Positions 45,190-54,034 of a DNA stretch of 64,000 bases are shown here, piece by piece. The translations under genes and the position numbers were made by a program. The notes beneath the pieces were generated by a model. The model had not been told where the DNA came from. It did no database searches and saw only the letters and a list, made by a program, of their open reading frames with translations. This DNA is from Cryobacterium psychrotolerans (GTDB lineage: Bacteria; Actinomycetota; Actinomycetes; Actinomycetales; Microbacteriaceae), in contig NZ_FNFU01000002.1 in the NCBI RefSeq assembly GCF_900101115.1, positions 148,689 through 212,688 on the forward strand, written 5' to 3'. The stretch's first letter is position 1. Each line of letters begins with the position of its first letter.

Positions 45190-46404
45190 ATGCAGAACTT
45201 TCCCGACGGATTCCTCTGGGGCGCCGCGACCGCCGCGCACCAGGTCGAGGGCAACAACGTCAACAACGACTGGTGGGTCAAGGAGCACGCCGCCGGCACG
45301 CAGATCGTCGAGCCCAGCGGCGACGCGATGGACAGCTACCACCGCTACCGCGAGGACATGAAGCTGCTCGCGGATGCCGGCCTGAACTCCTACCGCTTCA
45401 GCATCGAGTGGAGCCGGATCGAGCCGGCGCCCGGCGAAGTCTCCCGCGCCGAGATCGACCACTACCGGCGCATGGTCGACACCGCCCACGAGTTCGGCCT
45501 GAACCCCGTCGTGACCCTGATGCACTTCACCGTGCCGCAGTGGATGTTCGCGCGCGGCTTCTGGCGCAACCCCGACGCGCCCGACCTGTTCGCCCGCTTC
45601 ACCGAGGCCGCGCTGCCGATCGTCGCCGAGGGCGTCGACTACGTCTGCACGATCAACGAGCCGAACATCGCGGCCATGCTCGCCGGCGGGGAGACCGCCG
45701 CGAACCTGGTCGCGTTCGGCCTGCCGCGGCCCGACCTGCAGGTGGCGGATGCCCTGCTCGAGTCGCACAAACGCTCGCGCGAGGTGCTGTCCTCGGTCAG
45801 CGGGCTCAAGTCCGGCTGGACCGTCGCCACCCAGGCCTTCCACTCCACGGGCGAGCCCGGCGCGGACGAGAAGCTGCGCGAATACGCCTACCCGAGCGAC
45901 GACTGGTACCTCGAGAACGCCCGCGGCGACGACTTCATCGGCGTGCAGGCGTACACGCGCACGTTCATCGGCCCGGACGGCCCCATCCCGGTTCGGGGCG
46001 ACGTCGAGACCACGCTGACCGGCTGGGAGTTCTTCCCGCCGGCGCTCGAACTCGGCGTGCGCGCTGCCTGGGAGCTGAGCGGGCACGTGCCGGTCATGGT
46101 CACCGAGAACGGCATCGCCACGGCCGACGACACCCGCCGGATCGCCTACGCCGACGGCGCCCTGCGCGGGCTGAAGGCGGCCATGGACGACGGCATCGAC
46201 GTGCTCGGCTACCTGCACTGGAGCGCCCTGGACAACTACGAGTGGGCGAGCGGATTCCGCCCGACGTTCGGGCTCATCGCGGTCGACCGGGAGACGTTCG
46301 TGCGCACCCCCAAGCCGAGCCTCGCCTGGCTCGGCGAGGTCGCGAAGGCCAACGCGCTGCCCGACGTGCCCGTTGAGGCGCCGGTCGCGGTCCCCGCCGC
46401 CTAG
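45190..46404 (+). CDS. GH1 beta-glucosidase
   Basis: The 404-residue glycoside hydrolase opens FPDGFLWGAATAAHQVEG, has acid/base Glu157 in CTINEPN and nucleophile Glu306 in VMVTENGIAT, and the aglycone-site LHWSALDNYEW. It hydrolyses terminal beta-glucosides taken up by the upstream ABC importer, in the cytosol. ATG 45190 follows an AAGGAG site by four bases; ATG 45175, which overlaps the preceding stop, is an alternative giving five more residues. At 404 residues it is somewhat shorter than the common 440-480, owing to short loops before the nucleophile. Confidence 0.92.
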   Translation: MQNFPDGFLWGAATAAHQVEGNNVNNDWWVKEHAAGTQIVEPSGDAMDSYHRYREDMKLLADAGLNSYRFSIEWSRIEPAPGEVSRAEIDHYRRMVDTAHEFGLNPVVTLMHFTVPQWMFARGFWRNPDAPDLFARFTEAALPIVAEGVDYVCTINEPNIAAMLAGGETAANLVAFGLPRPDLQVADALLESHKRSREVLSSVSGLKSGWTVATQAFHSTGEPGADEKLREYAYPSDDWYLENARGDDFIGVQAYTRTFIGPDGPIPVRGDVETTLTGWEFFPPALELGVRAAWELSGHVPVMVTENGIATADDTRRIAYADGALRGLKAAMDDGIDVLGYLHWSALDNYEWASGFRPTFGLIAVDRETFVRTPKPSLAWLGEVAKANALPDVPVEAPVAVPAA

Positions 46405-46422
46405 CCGCGCCCCGCCCCGCGT

Positions 46423-46498
46423 TCGCCCAAAGTCGCCGTTTACGCCGAGTGTCGCTGTTCTACCGGGTCACCTCGGCGTAAACGGCGACTCTCGGCGG
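46423..46498. terminator. Palindrome, family B, after the GH1 gene
   Basis: Direct AGTCGCCGTT and TGTCGCTGTT words followed by the inverted GTAAACGGCGACTCTCGGCG arm lie between convergent genes. Confidence 0.62.
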
Positions 46499-46544
46499 CC
46501 TGGGAACGACGCGACGCCGCGGCATCGGTGCGCCGACCTTGCCA

Positions 46545-46610
46545 CTTGCGGTCGAGTTTGCCTGGTGTGCCGATCAAACTCGACCGGAACGGGCCAACTC
46601 GGCGCGGGGC
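46545..46610. repeat. GTCGAG-type repeat, family F
   Basis: CTTGCGGTCGAGTTTGCCTG and CAAACTCGACCGGAACGG words form inverted halves. Same family order (B then F) as at 32326-32495. Confidence 0.6.
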
Positions 46611-46619
46611 GACTCGCGC

Positions 46620-47492
46620 CTACGCCGTGCGGACGGTGATCTGGTTCGCCCAGGGGTCGTCGAAGCTGAGGGTCTGACCGTCGTGGCGGGTCTGCACGCG
46701 GAAGTGGGACATCCGTTCGCCGAGCGCGCCGAGGTCGTCGCCGGTGGGCACGATGATGTCGACCTCGCCGAGGCCGAGCGCCAGGCGCCGCTTGCCCGAG
46801 CCCGCGCTGTTCCAGGTGTTCATCGCCATGTGGTGGTGGTAGCCGCCGGCCGACACGAACAGCGCGGACGGGCCCAACGTGGCGGTGGCCTCGAAGCCGA
46901 GCTTGTCCACGTAGAACGCCCGGGCGCTTCCGACATCGCCGACGGACAGGTGCACGTGCCCGACGATGGCGTTGCCGAACGACGGGTGGGCCTGTCCCTC
47001 CTCGGTGAGGTGCTCCGAGATGAACGCGTTCGGGTCGAGGTGGAGGGTGTCCATCTCGACCTGTCCGTGGGTCCAGCTCCAGGCGGACCGGTCGCGGTCC
47101 CAGTAGAGCTCGATGCCGTTGCCCTCGGGGTCGGTGAAGTAGAAGGCCTGGCTGACCAGGTGGTCCGCGCTGCCGGTGAAGCTGCCCGGATGCCTCGTGC
47201 CGACCGAGTAGACCGCCGCGGCGAGCTGCGCCTGGGTGTCGAACAGGATGGCCGTGTGGAACAGTCCGGCCGAGCGAGGCTCCGGCGCGGCCAGCTCGGG
47301 TGCGTGCTGCAGGATCACGATCGGCGTGGTCCCACGGCCGAGCACGGCGACCGGGCCGTCGTGGCTCTGCAGCTCGAGGGTGACGGCGTCGCGGTAGTAG
47401 GCGATCATCGCGTCGAGGTTGCCGACGCGCAGGGTCACCGCGCCCATCCCTGTGTCGGCGGCCAGCAGGTCGTTTGCAGATCGAGTAGTCAC
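46620..47492 (-). CDS. Two-domain VOC dioxygenase (CatE-like)
   Basis: The 290-residue protein has two vicinal-oxygen-chelate modules. Metal ligands are suggested by GLFHTAILF in the first, GHVHLSVGDV and a Glu in GNGIELYWD. The HHHMAMNTWNSAG segment is typical of the catechol 2,3-dioxygenase-like CatE group of bacilli and actinobacteria. It may open an aromatic ring or act on another substrate; the substrate is not clear. The frame starts with ATG at 47492. It converges on the GH1 gene. Confidence 0.8.
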   Translation of the reverse strand: MTTRSANDLLAADTGMGAVTLRVGNLDAMIAYYRDAVTLELQSHDGPVAVLGRGTTPIVILQHAPELAAPEPRSAGLFHTAILFDTQAQLAAAVYSVGTRHPGSFTGSADHLVSQAFYFTDPEGNGIELYWDRDRSAWSWTHGQVEMDTLHLDPNAFISEHLTEEGQAHPSFGNAIVGHVHLSVGDVGSARAFYVDKLGFEATATLGPSALFVSAGGYHHHMAMNTWNSAGSGKRRLALGLGEVDIIVPTGDDLGALGERMSHFRVQTRHDGQTLSFDDPWANQITVRTA

Positions 47493-47571
47493 GACACCAG
47501 TAACGGATGCCGCCCCCGCCGTATTCCGCGGGCCTGCCCTATTCCCCGCCCCGCCCCGCCCGGTACTCGGG

Positions 47572-47949
47572 CTAGTCCTGGTGGAGCTGGATCAGGTTGC
47601 CGCATCCGTCGTCGAAGACCGCCGTGGTGCCGGCCGGATCCGTCGTCGGCTCGGCGGTGAAACGCACGCCGAGGGCGCGCAGCCGCTCGTGTTCGGCCCG
47701 CACGTCGGGGGTGCCGAAGACGATCGCCGGCAGCCCGAGGGCGTGCACACCCTGCTGGTACGCCTTCGCGACCGGGTTGTCGCTCGGCTCGAGGAGCAGG
47801 CCGACCCCGTCAGGGTCGTCGGGCGACTTCACCACGTACAGCAGGTAGTCGGGCATCACGACCAGCTCCTCGAAGCCGAGGGTGCGCGTGTAGAACTCGA
47901 AGGCCGCCGCCGGGTCGTCGACATGGATGCTGCACATCTTGATTCGCAT
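47572..47949 (-). CDS. Single-domain VOC/glyoxalase-like protein
   Basis: The 125-residue protein has one VOC module: MRIKMCSIHVDDPAAAFEFYTRTLGF at the start and the AVFDDGCGNLIQLHQD ending. It resembles bleomycin-resistance or glyoxalase-like proteins that bind small molecules as dimers. ATG 47949 fits the family N-terminus. It lies 79 bases upstream of the two-domain VOC gene on the same strand. No substrate can be assigned. Confidence 0.78.
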   Translation of the reverse strand: MRIKMCSIHVDDPAAAFEFYTRTLGFEELVVMPDYLLYVVKSPDDPDGVGLLLEPSDNPVAKAYQQGVHALGLPAIVFGTPDVRAEHERLRALGVRFTAEPTTDPAGTTAVFDDGCGNLIQLHQD

Positions 47950-48042
47950 GAGCAGCAGGCTACCCGGCCCCCCGCCCGGAGCGCATCCGAGCATCCGCGC
48001 CGCCGGGGTCCGGCACCCAGCGGAAACGGCGAGGGGCCGGCG

Positions 48043-48966
48043 CTACGCCCCGGTCAGCCGCTCCAGCAGCTCCCGGTAGCGGGAAGCGGTCTGCTCCACG
48101 ATCTCGGCCGGCAGCAGCGGCGGCTCTCCGGACTGGTCCCAGTGTGCGGCGAGCCAGTCGCGCACGATCTGCTTGTCGAAGCTGGCCATGCGCTCGGCCG
48201 GCGTCCGGCCGGAGCGCCACGCCGCGGCATCCCAGTAGCGGCTCGAGTCGCTCGTGAGCACCTCGTCGGCGAGCCGGGTCAGCCCGGTCTCCCGGTCGGC
48301 GCCGAACTCGAACTTCGTGTCGGCGAGGATCAGGCCGGCATCCTCCGCGATCGCGGATGCCCGGCCGAAGATCTCGAGCGAGAGGGCGCGCAGCTCGGCC
48401 GCGGCATCCGCCCCGACCAGCTCGACCGTGCGCTCGAAGGAGATATTCTCGTCGTGCGCGCCCAGCGGAGCCTTCCAGGCCGGCGTGTAGATGGGCTCCG
48501 GCAGGCGGTCGCCGTCGTGCAGGCCGGCCGGCAGCGGGATGCCGCACACCGTCTGCGAGGCCTGGTATTCCTTCCAGCCGGAGCCGGTGAGGTAGCCGCG
48601 CACGACGCATTCGACCGGATACATGTCGAGGGTCTTGCAGAGCATGGCGCGGCCGGCGACGGCGGCCGGGATCAGGCTCCCGGACAGGGTGTGCTCGGGC
48701 AGCAGGTGGTTCGGTACCCCCGTCAGCCGGTCGAACCACCAGAGGCTGAGGGTCGTGAGCAGCTCGCCCTTGCCCGGGATGCCCGGCTCGAGCACGTGGT
48801 CGAACGCGCTCACCCGGTCGCTGGCCACGACGAGCACGCGTTCGGCGGCCGCGAGGTCCGGCGCTCCGTCCGGAACGTAGAGGTCGCGTACCTTGCCCGA
48901 GTAGGCGTGCCGCCAGCCCGGAAGGTCGAGGGCGGCGGATGCGGTCGGCTGGCTGGATGCGGTCAC
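48043..48966 (-). CDS. purC: SAICAR synthetase
   Basis: The 307-residue enzyme couples CAIR and aspartate using ATP in purine synthesis. Signatures are YSGKVRDLYVP, VVASDRVSAFDHVLEPGIPGKGELLT, CKTLDMYPVECVVRGYLTGSGWKEY and LADTKFEFG. The GTG at 48966 gives the usual N-terminus and is preceded by GAGAG; a TTG at 48984 with a TAGCGT box eight bases upstream is a possible leaderless alternative. It is the long form of about 300 residues common in actinobacteria and yeast-like lineages. Confidence 0.95.
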   Translation of the reverse strand: MTASSQPTASAALDLPGWRHAYSGKVRDLYVPDGAPDLAAAERVLVVASDRVSAFDHVLEPGIPGKGELLTTLSLWWFDRLTGVPNHLLPEHTLSGSLIPAAVAGRAMLCKTLDMYPVECVVRGYLTGSGWKEYQASQTVCGIPLPAGLHDGDRLPEPIYTPAWKAPLGAHDENISFERTVELVGADAAAELRALSLEIFGRASAIAEDAGLILADTKFEFGADRETGLTRLADEVLTSDSSRYWDAAAWRSGRTPAERMASFDKQIVRDWLAAHWDQSGEPPLLPAEIVEQTASRYRELLERLTGA

Positions 48967-49053
48967 GGCTCCATTCTCTCGCAACTGCGCGTACGCTACT
49001 GAAGTTGGTCAGCGAGACCTCGATCCCACTCTCTCCAGCAAGGACCCGAGCAC

Positions 49054-50562
49054 ATGGAAAACGTCACGAAACCGTGGCCGGCGCTCTGGGCGCTCGTCAT
49101 CGGATTCTTCATGATCCTCGTCGACAGCACCATCGTGTCCGTCGCCACCCCGGCGATCATGACCGGGCTGGACGCGGACATCAACGCGGTGATCTGGGTG
49201 ACGAGCGCCTACCTGCTCGCTTACGCGGTGCCGCTGCTGATCACCGGCCGGCTCGGCGACCGGTTCGGCCCGAAGAACATGTACCTGGGCGGCCTCGTGA
49301 TCTTCACCGCGGCATCCGTCTGGTGCGGCCTCTCCGGGGACATCACCATGCTCATCGTGGCCCGCGTGGTGCAGGGGCTCGGCGCGGCGCTGATGACGCC
49401 GCAGACCATGGCCGTGATCACGCGCATCTTCCCGCCGGATCGCCGCGGCCAGGCCATGGGCCTGTGGGGCGCCGTCGCCGGCGTCGCCACGCTCGCCGGG
49501 CCGATCCTCGGCGGCGTGCTCGTCGACGCGGCCGGCTGGGAGTGGATCTTCTTCATCAACGCTCCTGTCGGCGTGGTCGCGTTCATCCTGGCCTGGCGGC
49601 TCGTGCCGACCCTCACCACCCACCAGCACCGCTTCGACCTGCTCGGCGTCGTGCTCAGCGCCGTCGGCATGTTCCTCATCGTCTTCGGAATCCAGGAGGG
49701 CCCGCGCTACGACTGGGGCCTCATCTCCGGCCCGTTCACCGTGCTCGGACTCATCTTCGCGGGCATCTTCGTGCTGGCCGGCTTCGTGATCTGGCAGGCG
49801 GTGCAGAAGGGCGAACCGCTGCTTCCGCTCGGCCTGTTCGCCGAACGCAACTTCTCGCTCTCCAACCTCGCCATCACCACGGTGGGCTTCGCCTTCACCG
49901 GGATGGCGATCCCGCTGATGATCTACGCGCAGACGGTGCGCGGGCTCACCCCCACCCAGTCGGCCCTGCTCTTCGTTCCGATGGCCGTGATCACCGGCGC
50001 ACTCGCCCCTGTCGTCGGCAAGCTCGTTGACCGGATGAACCCCAAGTACATTGCGCTCGTCGGCCTGGTCTTCCTGTCCGGCTCGCTGTTCTGGCTCGGT
50101 TCGATCCTGACCGAGGATGTCCCGATCTGGCACCTCGTCCTGCCGCTGTCCCTGCTCGGGTTCGCGAGCGCGGGCATTTGGGCGCCGCTGGCGACCACCG
50201 CGACGCGCAACCTGCCGCCCCGGGACGCGGGTGCCGGATCCGGCGTCTACAACACGACCCGCCAGGTGGGCGCCGTGCTCGGCAGCGCCGGCATCGCGGC
50301 CATCATGCAGGCGCGCCTCTCGGCCGAGCTGCCCGCGGGTGCTGGCGCGGCGGCGCAGGGCGGCACGGCCGGAGCCGGAGGCCTCCCGGAGGCGCTGCAG
50401 GCCGGGTTCAGCGCGGCCATGGGCCAGGCGTTGTTCCTGCCGGCGGCCGTGGCCCTGCTCGGCGCGCTCGCCGTGGCCTTCTTCGCCCGGCCGAAGGCGC
50501 CGACCTGGGGGCCGCGGGCCGCCGCGGCCGCGCCCGCTGCCGCCGACGTTCAAGCGGAATAG
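49054..50562 (+). CDS. MFS exporter, DHA2 (EmrB/QacA) family
   Basis: The 502-residue transporter has fourteen predicted helices. DHA2 signatures are FFMILVDSTIVSVATPAI in helix 1, the motif A loop GRLGDRFGPKNMYL, and motif C AGVATLAGPILGGVLVD in helix 5. It probably expels drugs or metabolites using the proton gradient. ATG 49054 has a CAAGGA site about eleven bases upstream. It is divergent from purC and converges on purD. The substrate is unknown. Confidence 0.9.
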   Translation: MENVTKPWPALWALVIGFFMILVDSTIVSVATPAIMTGLDADINAVIWVTSAYLLAYAVPLLITGRLGDRFGPKNMYLGGLVIFTAASVWCGLSGDITMLIVARVVQGLGAALMTPQTMAVITRIFPPDRRGQAMGLWGAVAGVATLAGPILGGVLVDAAGWEWIFFINAPVGVVAFILAWRLVPTLTTHQHRFDLLGVVLSAVGMFLIVFGIQEGPRYDWGLISGPFTVLGLIFAGIFVLAGFVIWQAVQKGEPLLPLGLFAERNFSLSNLAITTVGFAFTGMAIPLMIYAQTVRGLTPTQSALLFVPMAVITGALAPVVGKLVDRMNPKYIALVGLVFLSGSLFWLGSILTEDVPIWHLVLPLSLLGFASAGIWAPLATTATRNLPPRDAGAGSGVYNTTRQVGAVLGSAGIAAIMQARLSAELPAGAGAAAQGGTAGAGGLPEALQAGFSAAMGQALFLPAAVALLGALAVAFFARPKAPTWGPRAAAAAPAAADVQAE

Positions 50563-50580
50563 GTGCCGAATCGGACACCT
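50561..50580. terminator. Short hairpin between the MFS gene and purD
   Basis: AGGTG and CACCT arms with internal CCGA/TCGG pairing lie directly at the MFS stop codon. It is the only convergent junction in the window without one of the repeat-family palindromes. Confidence 0.4.
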
Positions 50581-50650
50581 GTCGCCGGTGTGCCGGCCAC
50601 GGCCGTCCGGTAGGGCAACAGCCAGCCCAGGGCGCGGGTAGCCCCGCCGC

Positions 50651-51919
50651 TCAGCCCGCGACGCGGGCGGCGATGTCGGTGCGGAACTGCGAGCCGGCCA
50701 GCGTGATCTCGCCCAGCGCCTGGTAGGCGCGCGCGCGCGCCTCGGCGAAGCCCGAGCCGGTGGCGACGACGCTGAGCACCCGGCCGCCGGTGGCGACGAA
50801 CGAGTCGCCGCGGGCGGCGGTGGCGGCGTGCGCGATCGTGACCCCCGGCACGGCGGATGCGGCATCCAGCCCCGAAATCACGCGCCCGGTGACCGGCGCC
50901 TCCGGATAGTTCTCGCTGGCGAGCACCACGGTCACGCAGGCCTCGTCAGAGAACTCCGGTCGGGCCAGCCCGCCGAGCGATCCGGTCGCCGCCGCCAGCA
51001 GCAGGCCGGACAGCGGGGTGAGCAGGCGCGGCAGCACGACCTGGGTCTCGGGGTCGCCGAAGCGGGCGTTGAATTCGATCACCCGGATGCCGGCATCCGT
51101 CAGAATGAGCCCGCAGTAGAGCAGCCCGATGAACGGGGTGTCCTCGTGGGCGAGGCGGCGCACCGTGGGTAACGCGATGGTGTCGATGACCTCGTCGACG
51201 AAGGCCTGCTCGCTGCCGAATTCGGCGTCGAGCCAGGGCAGCGGCGAGTAGGCGCCCATGCCGCCGGTGTTCGGGCCGGCGTCGTTGTCGCCGAGCCGCT
51301 TGTAGTCCTGGGCGGGGGAGAGCGGCAGCACGGTGTGGCCGTCGCTGAGCAGGAACAGCGAGACCTCCGCTCCGTCGAGGAACTCCTCGATCAGCACGCT
51401 GCCGTGCTGCAGCCACTGCGTGGCGTGGGCGACGGCGGCGGGGCGCTCGCTCGTGACCAGCACGCCCTTGCCGGCGGCGAGGCCGTCGGCCTTGACGACG
51501 TACGGCGCCCCGAACTCGTCGAGGGCGGCCCTGGCCTCGGCGAGTGTTCCGGCGCGCACGGCGCGACCGGTCGGCACGCCGGCCTCCTCCATGATGTGCT
51601 TGGCGAACGTTTTACTGCCCTCGAGGGCGGCGGCGGCCTTACCGGGACCGAAGACCGGGATGCCGCGGGTGCGGAGCGCGTCGGCGACGCCGGCAACGAG
51701 GGGCGCCTCCGGGCCGATCACCACGAGGTCGATGTTGTTTTCGATCGCGTAGTTGGTGACCGAGGATGCGTCGGTCGCATCGAGCGGCACGACTGGGACG
51801 TCCGCGGCGATGCCGGCGTTGCCCGGCGCGGCCACGACGTGGTGGCGCGGCTCCTCGCGGAGCAGCGCGGTGATGATGGCGTGCTCGCGGGCACCGGAAC
51901 CGAGGACCAGAATTCTCAC
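50651..51919 (-). CDS. purD: Phosphoribosylamine-glycine ligase
   Basis: The 422-residue ATP-grasp enzyme forms GAR from phosphoribosylamine and glycine. It opens MRILVLGSGAREHAI and has VIGPEAPLVAGVADAL, APYVVKADGLAAGKGV, the LSPAQDYKRLGDNDAGPNTGGMGAYSP signature and EFNARFGDPETQ. The GTG start is preceded six bases upstream by TAGCCT, so the message is probably leaderless. It converges on the MFS gene. Confidence 0.96.
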   Translation of the reverse strand: MRILVLGSGAREHAIITALLREEPRHHVVAAPGNAGIAADVPVVPLDATDASSVTNYAIENNIDLVVIGPEAPLVAGVADALRTRGIPVFGPGKAAAALEGSKTFAKHIMEEAGVPTGRAVRAGTLAEARAALDEFGAPYVVKADGLAAGKGVLVTSERPAAVAHATQWLQHGSVLIEEFLDGAEVSLFLLSDGHTVLPLSPAQDYKRLGDNDAGPNTGGMGAYSPLPWLDAEFGSEQAFVDEVIDTIALPTVRRLAHEDTPFIGLLYCGLILTDAGIRVIEFNARFGDPETQVVLPRLLTPLSGLLLAAATGSLGGLARPEFSDEACVTVVLASENYPEAPVTGRVISGLDAASAVPGVTIAHAATAARGDSFVATGGRVLSVVATGSGFAEARARAYQALGEITLAGSQFRTDIAARVAG

Positions 51920-51925
51920 GCGTTC

Positions 51926-51931
51926 AGGCTA
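51926..51931 (-). promoter_or_regulatory. -10 box of a probable leaderless purD gene
   Basis: TAGCCT on the minus strand ends six bases before the purD GTG. No ribosome binding site is visible. Confidence 0.45.
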
Positions 51932-52060
51932 GCCGATCCGGCCGCGCGCGTCCCCTCCCGCGTCACGGCCCGACGCGGCCGGCCGGGTGCCGGTCGGGTG
52001 CCGGTCGGCCGTGATCGGCGCGCTGTCCGACTTCCCGGCCGGACCGGGCAGACTGGACCC

Positions 52061-52420
52061 ATGGCCAGGGCGAGGATCGACGATGCGGCGGGCACGGCCG
52101 CCGTGCGGGAGTGCGGGGCGGATGCCGGGGGCGCGAGCCGGGACATCCGTGCGCTGGCGGTTCGCTACACGCTGCAGCTGCTCGCAGAGAAGGCGAGCGG
52201 CAACACCGTGGAGGTGCGGGTGCCGCCGTTCGGCGCCGTGCAGTGCGTTGCCGGCCCGCGTCACACCAGGGGCACGCCGCCGAACGTCGTCGAAACGGAT
52301 GTCGCAACCTGGCTCGCCCTCGCCACCGGGTCGCTCGGCTGGTCCGACGGGGTGGCGACAGGGCGCATCCACGCGTCCGGCCAGCGGGCGGATCTCGCCG
52401 GCGAGCTGCCCCTGCTCTGA
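52061..52420 (+). CDS. Bacterial SCP-ortholog (SCP_3-like) protein
   Basis: The 119-residue protein has the core RDIRALAVRYTLQLLAEKASGNTVEVRVPPFGAVQC and ends with VETDVATWLALATGSLGWSDGVATGRIHASGQRADLAGELPLL, the pattern of the actinobacterial sterol-carrier-like family. It may bind a lipid or hydrophobic metabolite. Such genes often lie beside purine genes such as purD or purF, as here. A CAGACT box lies six bases before the ATG, near the leaderless pattern. The function is unknown. Confidence 0.7.
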   Translation: MARARIDDAAGTAAVRECGADAGGASRDIRALAVRYTLQLLAEKASGNTVEVRVPPFGAVQCVAGPRHTRGTPPNVVETDVATWLALATGSLGWSDGVATGRIHASGQRADLAGELPLL

Positions 52421-52465
52421 CGCCGCCGGGAGGAGCTCACACGCCAGTCATGCTCGGCCCGACGT

Positions 52466-52522
52466 TGACTTGCGGACAAACACCCTTCCCCGGGCCAACG
52501 AAGGTACTTTCTCCGCATCTCA
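52466..52522. terminator. Palindrome, family C
   Basis: A more degenerate copy with TTGCGGACAAA and AAGGTACTTTCTCCGCA words in inverted arrangement between the convergent SCP-like and ribokinase genes. Confidence 0.58.
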
Positions 52523-52552
52523 GCCGGGGAAATCCCCAGGATGCGCGCGGGC

Positions 52553-53575
52553 TCAGCCCAGGATCGCGGCGACCTCTGCCTCGGTCGGCATCGAGCTGGT
52601 TGCTCCATGCCGGGTGACCGACACTGACGAGGCGACGGTCGCCCAGCGCACCGCCTCGACCATCGCGGCCTCGCTCGGAGCCGACCCGGCGGCTGTAGCC
52701 GCACCCGAGGCAGCCGCACCCGAGGCCGCCGGCCCCGCACCTGCACCCGCACCTGCACCCGCACCTGCACCCGCACCTGCCCCCGCGGCCGCCCCCGCAG
52801 TCGAAACCGCCAGCCGCGCCACGAGCGCACCGACGAAGGTGTCCCCGGCCGCCGTCGTATCGACCGCGCGCACCGGGCGGGCCGGGGCCAGCCCCAGCAC
52901 GGCGCCGTCATACGCGACGACGGATCCCTCGGCGCCGAGCGTGACGATCGCCCAGGTCTTGCCGGCGCTGAGCAGCTCCGCCGCGCGAACCGGGTCCGGC
53001 TCGCCGGTGAGCTCGGCGGCCTCGATCCGGTTGGGCACGACGAGGTCGACCGAGGCGAGGAATCCGCTGGGCAGCGGAACGACCGGCGCGGGCGTGAGCA
53101 CCGTGAAGACGCCCGCGGCCCTGGCTGCAGCGATGGCTTCCACGAGCACCGGCACCGGCAGCTCGCACTGCATCACGAGGAACGCCGACGCTTCGATGGT
53201 CGCCCGCTGCTGGGCGGTCAGGGCCGTCACCGTGCTGTTCGCGCCCGACACCACGACGATCGAATTCTCCCCCGAATCGACCACGGAGATGTGCGCGGTG
53301 CCGGTCGGCGCGGGCGACGAGGCGAGCCCGTCGGCCCGGATGCCTTCGGCCGCGAGCAGCGCACGAAGCTCGGTCCCGTAGGCGTCGGCTCCCACGGCGC
53401 CGAGGAAGTCGACCGAGCCGCCGAGCCGGGCGGCGGCGACGGCCTGGTTGAGGCCCTTGCCGCCCGGCACGGTGGTGAAGCCCGATCCGAAGATCGTCTC
53501 GCCCGGCCGGGGGAGCCGCTCCTGATGCACGACGAGGTCCATGTTCGCGCTGCCGAGTACCGCAATTCTGTTCAC
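52553..53575 (-). CDS. rbsK: Ribokinase (PfkB family) with a Gly-Ala insertion
   Basis: The enzyme of about 340 residues phosphorylates ribose at O5. Motifs are LGSANMDLVVHQERLPRPGETI, the PfkB signature 1 GGKGLNQAVAAARLG and signature 2 DTTAAGDTFVGALVARLA, with catalytic Asp at about residue 245. A Gly-Ala/Ser-rich stretch of about 40 residues (roughly 258-300) is inserted between two C-terminal helices. It is encoded by a 12-base repeat and is absent from ordinary ribokinases of about 310 residues. GTG 53575 is the start that gives the family N-terminus; the frame continues upstream without homology. No ribose transporter is nearby. Confidence 0.88.
   Translation of the reverse strand: MNRIAVLGSANMDLVVHQERLPRPGETIFGSGFTTVPGGKGLNQAVAAARLGGSVDFLGAVGADAYGTELRALLAAEGIRADGLASSPAPTGTAHISVVDSGENSIVVVSGANSTVTALTAQQRATIEASAFLVMQCELPVPVLVEAIAAARAAGVFTVLTPAPVVPLPSGFLASVDLVVPNRIEAAELTGEPDPVRAAELLSAGKTWAIVTLGAEGSVVAYDGAVLGLAPARPVRAVDTTAAGDTFVGALVARLAVSTAGAAAGAGAGAGAGAGAGAGAGPAASGAAASGAATAAGSAPSEAAMVEAVRWATVASSVSVTRHGATSSMPTEAEVAAILG
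52735..52780. repeat. 12-base CACCTGCACCCG tandem repeat inside rbsK
   Basis: Nearly four copies of a 12-base unit encode alternating Gly and Ala on the minus strand. A related CCTGCACCC/CCCGCACCTG tract recurs just upstream of the rbsK start (53600-53655). Confidence 0.75.
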
Positions 53576-53692
53576 CGGGACAGTCTGCCAGTGCCCGCCC
53601 CTGACGGCGCCTGCACCCTGCCAGTGCCCGCACCTGCCGGCGCCCGCACCTGCGCCGGAGTACAGAGGCGAGGGACGTGCGAGAATGAACAG

Positions 53693-54010
53693 GTGACTTC
53701 CCCCGGGCCGACCGACTCCGACGCGGCAACCACCGTGACGGTGCACCGTTCGCCGCGCTACTTCAGCTTCATGATCGTCGGCGCCGCGCTCGGGGCGATC
53801 CTCGCCCTCGTGTTCACCGTCACCTTCCCGGAGAATGAGGACTTCGACCGATCCCAGGTCTTCGGCTTCCTGCTCCTCGCGGGCGTTGCGCTCGGCGTTG
53901 CGCTCGGCAGCCTGGTCGCGCTCATCCTTGACCGACTGCTCCGGCGAACGACCGCACAGGCCGTCTCGGATAGACTGAGCACCACCGAAAATACCGAAAA
54001 AACCGAGTAA
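53693..54010 (+). CDS. Two-helix membrane protein upstream of purF
   Basis: The 105-residue protein has two hydrophobic helices (FSFMIVGAALGAILALVFTV and VFGFLLLAGVALGVALGSLVALIL) joined by an acidic loop NEDFDRSQ, then a basic RLLRR anchor and a polar TTENTEKTE tail. I recall similar small proteins upstream of purF in relatives, without a known function. GTG 53693 is chosen because a GAGAAT box lies six bases upstream and it leaves the ribokinase start clear. It is divergent from rbsK and 24 bases upstream of purF. Confidence 0.65.
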   Translation: MTSPGPTDSDAATTVTVHRSPRYFSFMIVGAALGAILALVFTVTFPENEDFDRSQVFGFLLLAGVALGVALGSLVALILDRLLRRTTAQAVSDRLSTTENTEKTE

Positions 54011-54034
54011 CACACTCAAGTAAGGGGCTGCGGC

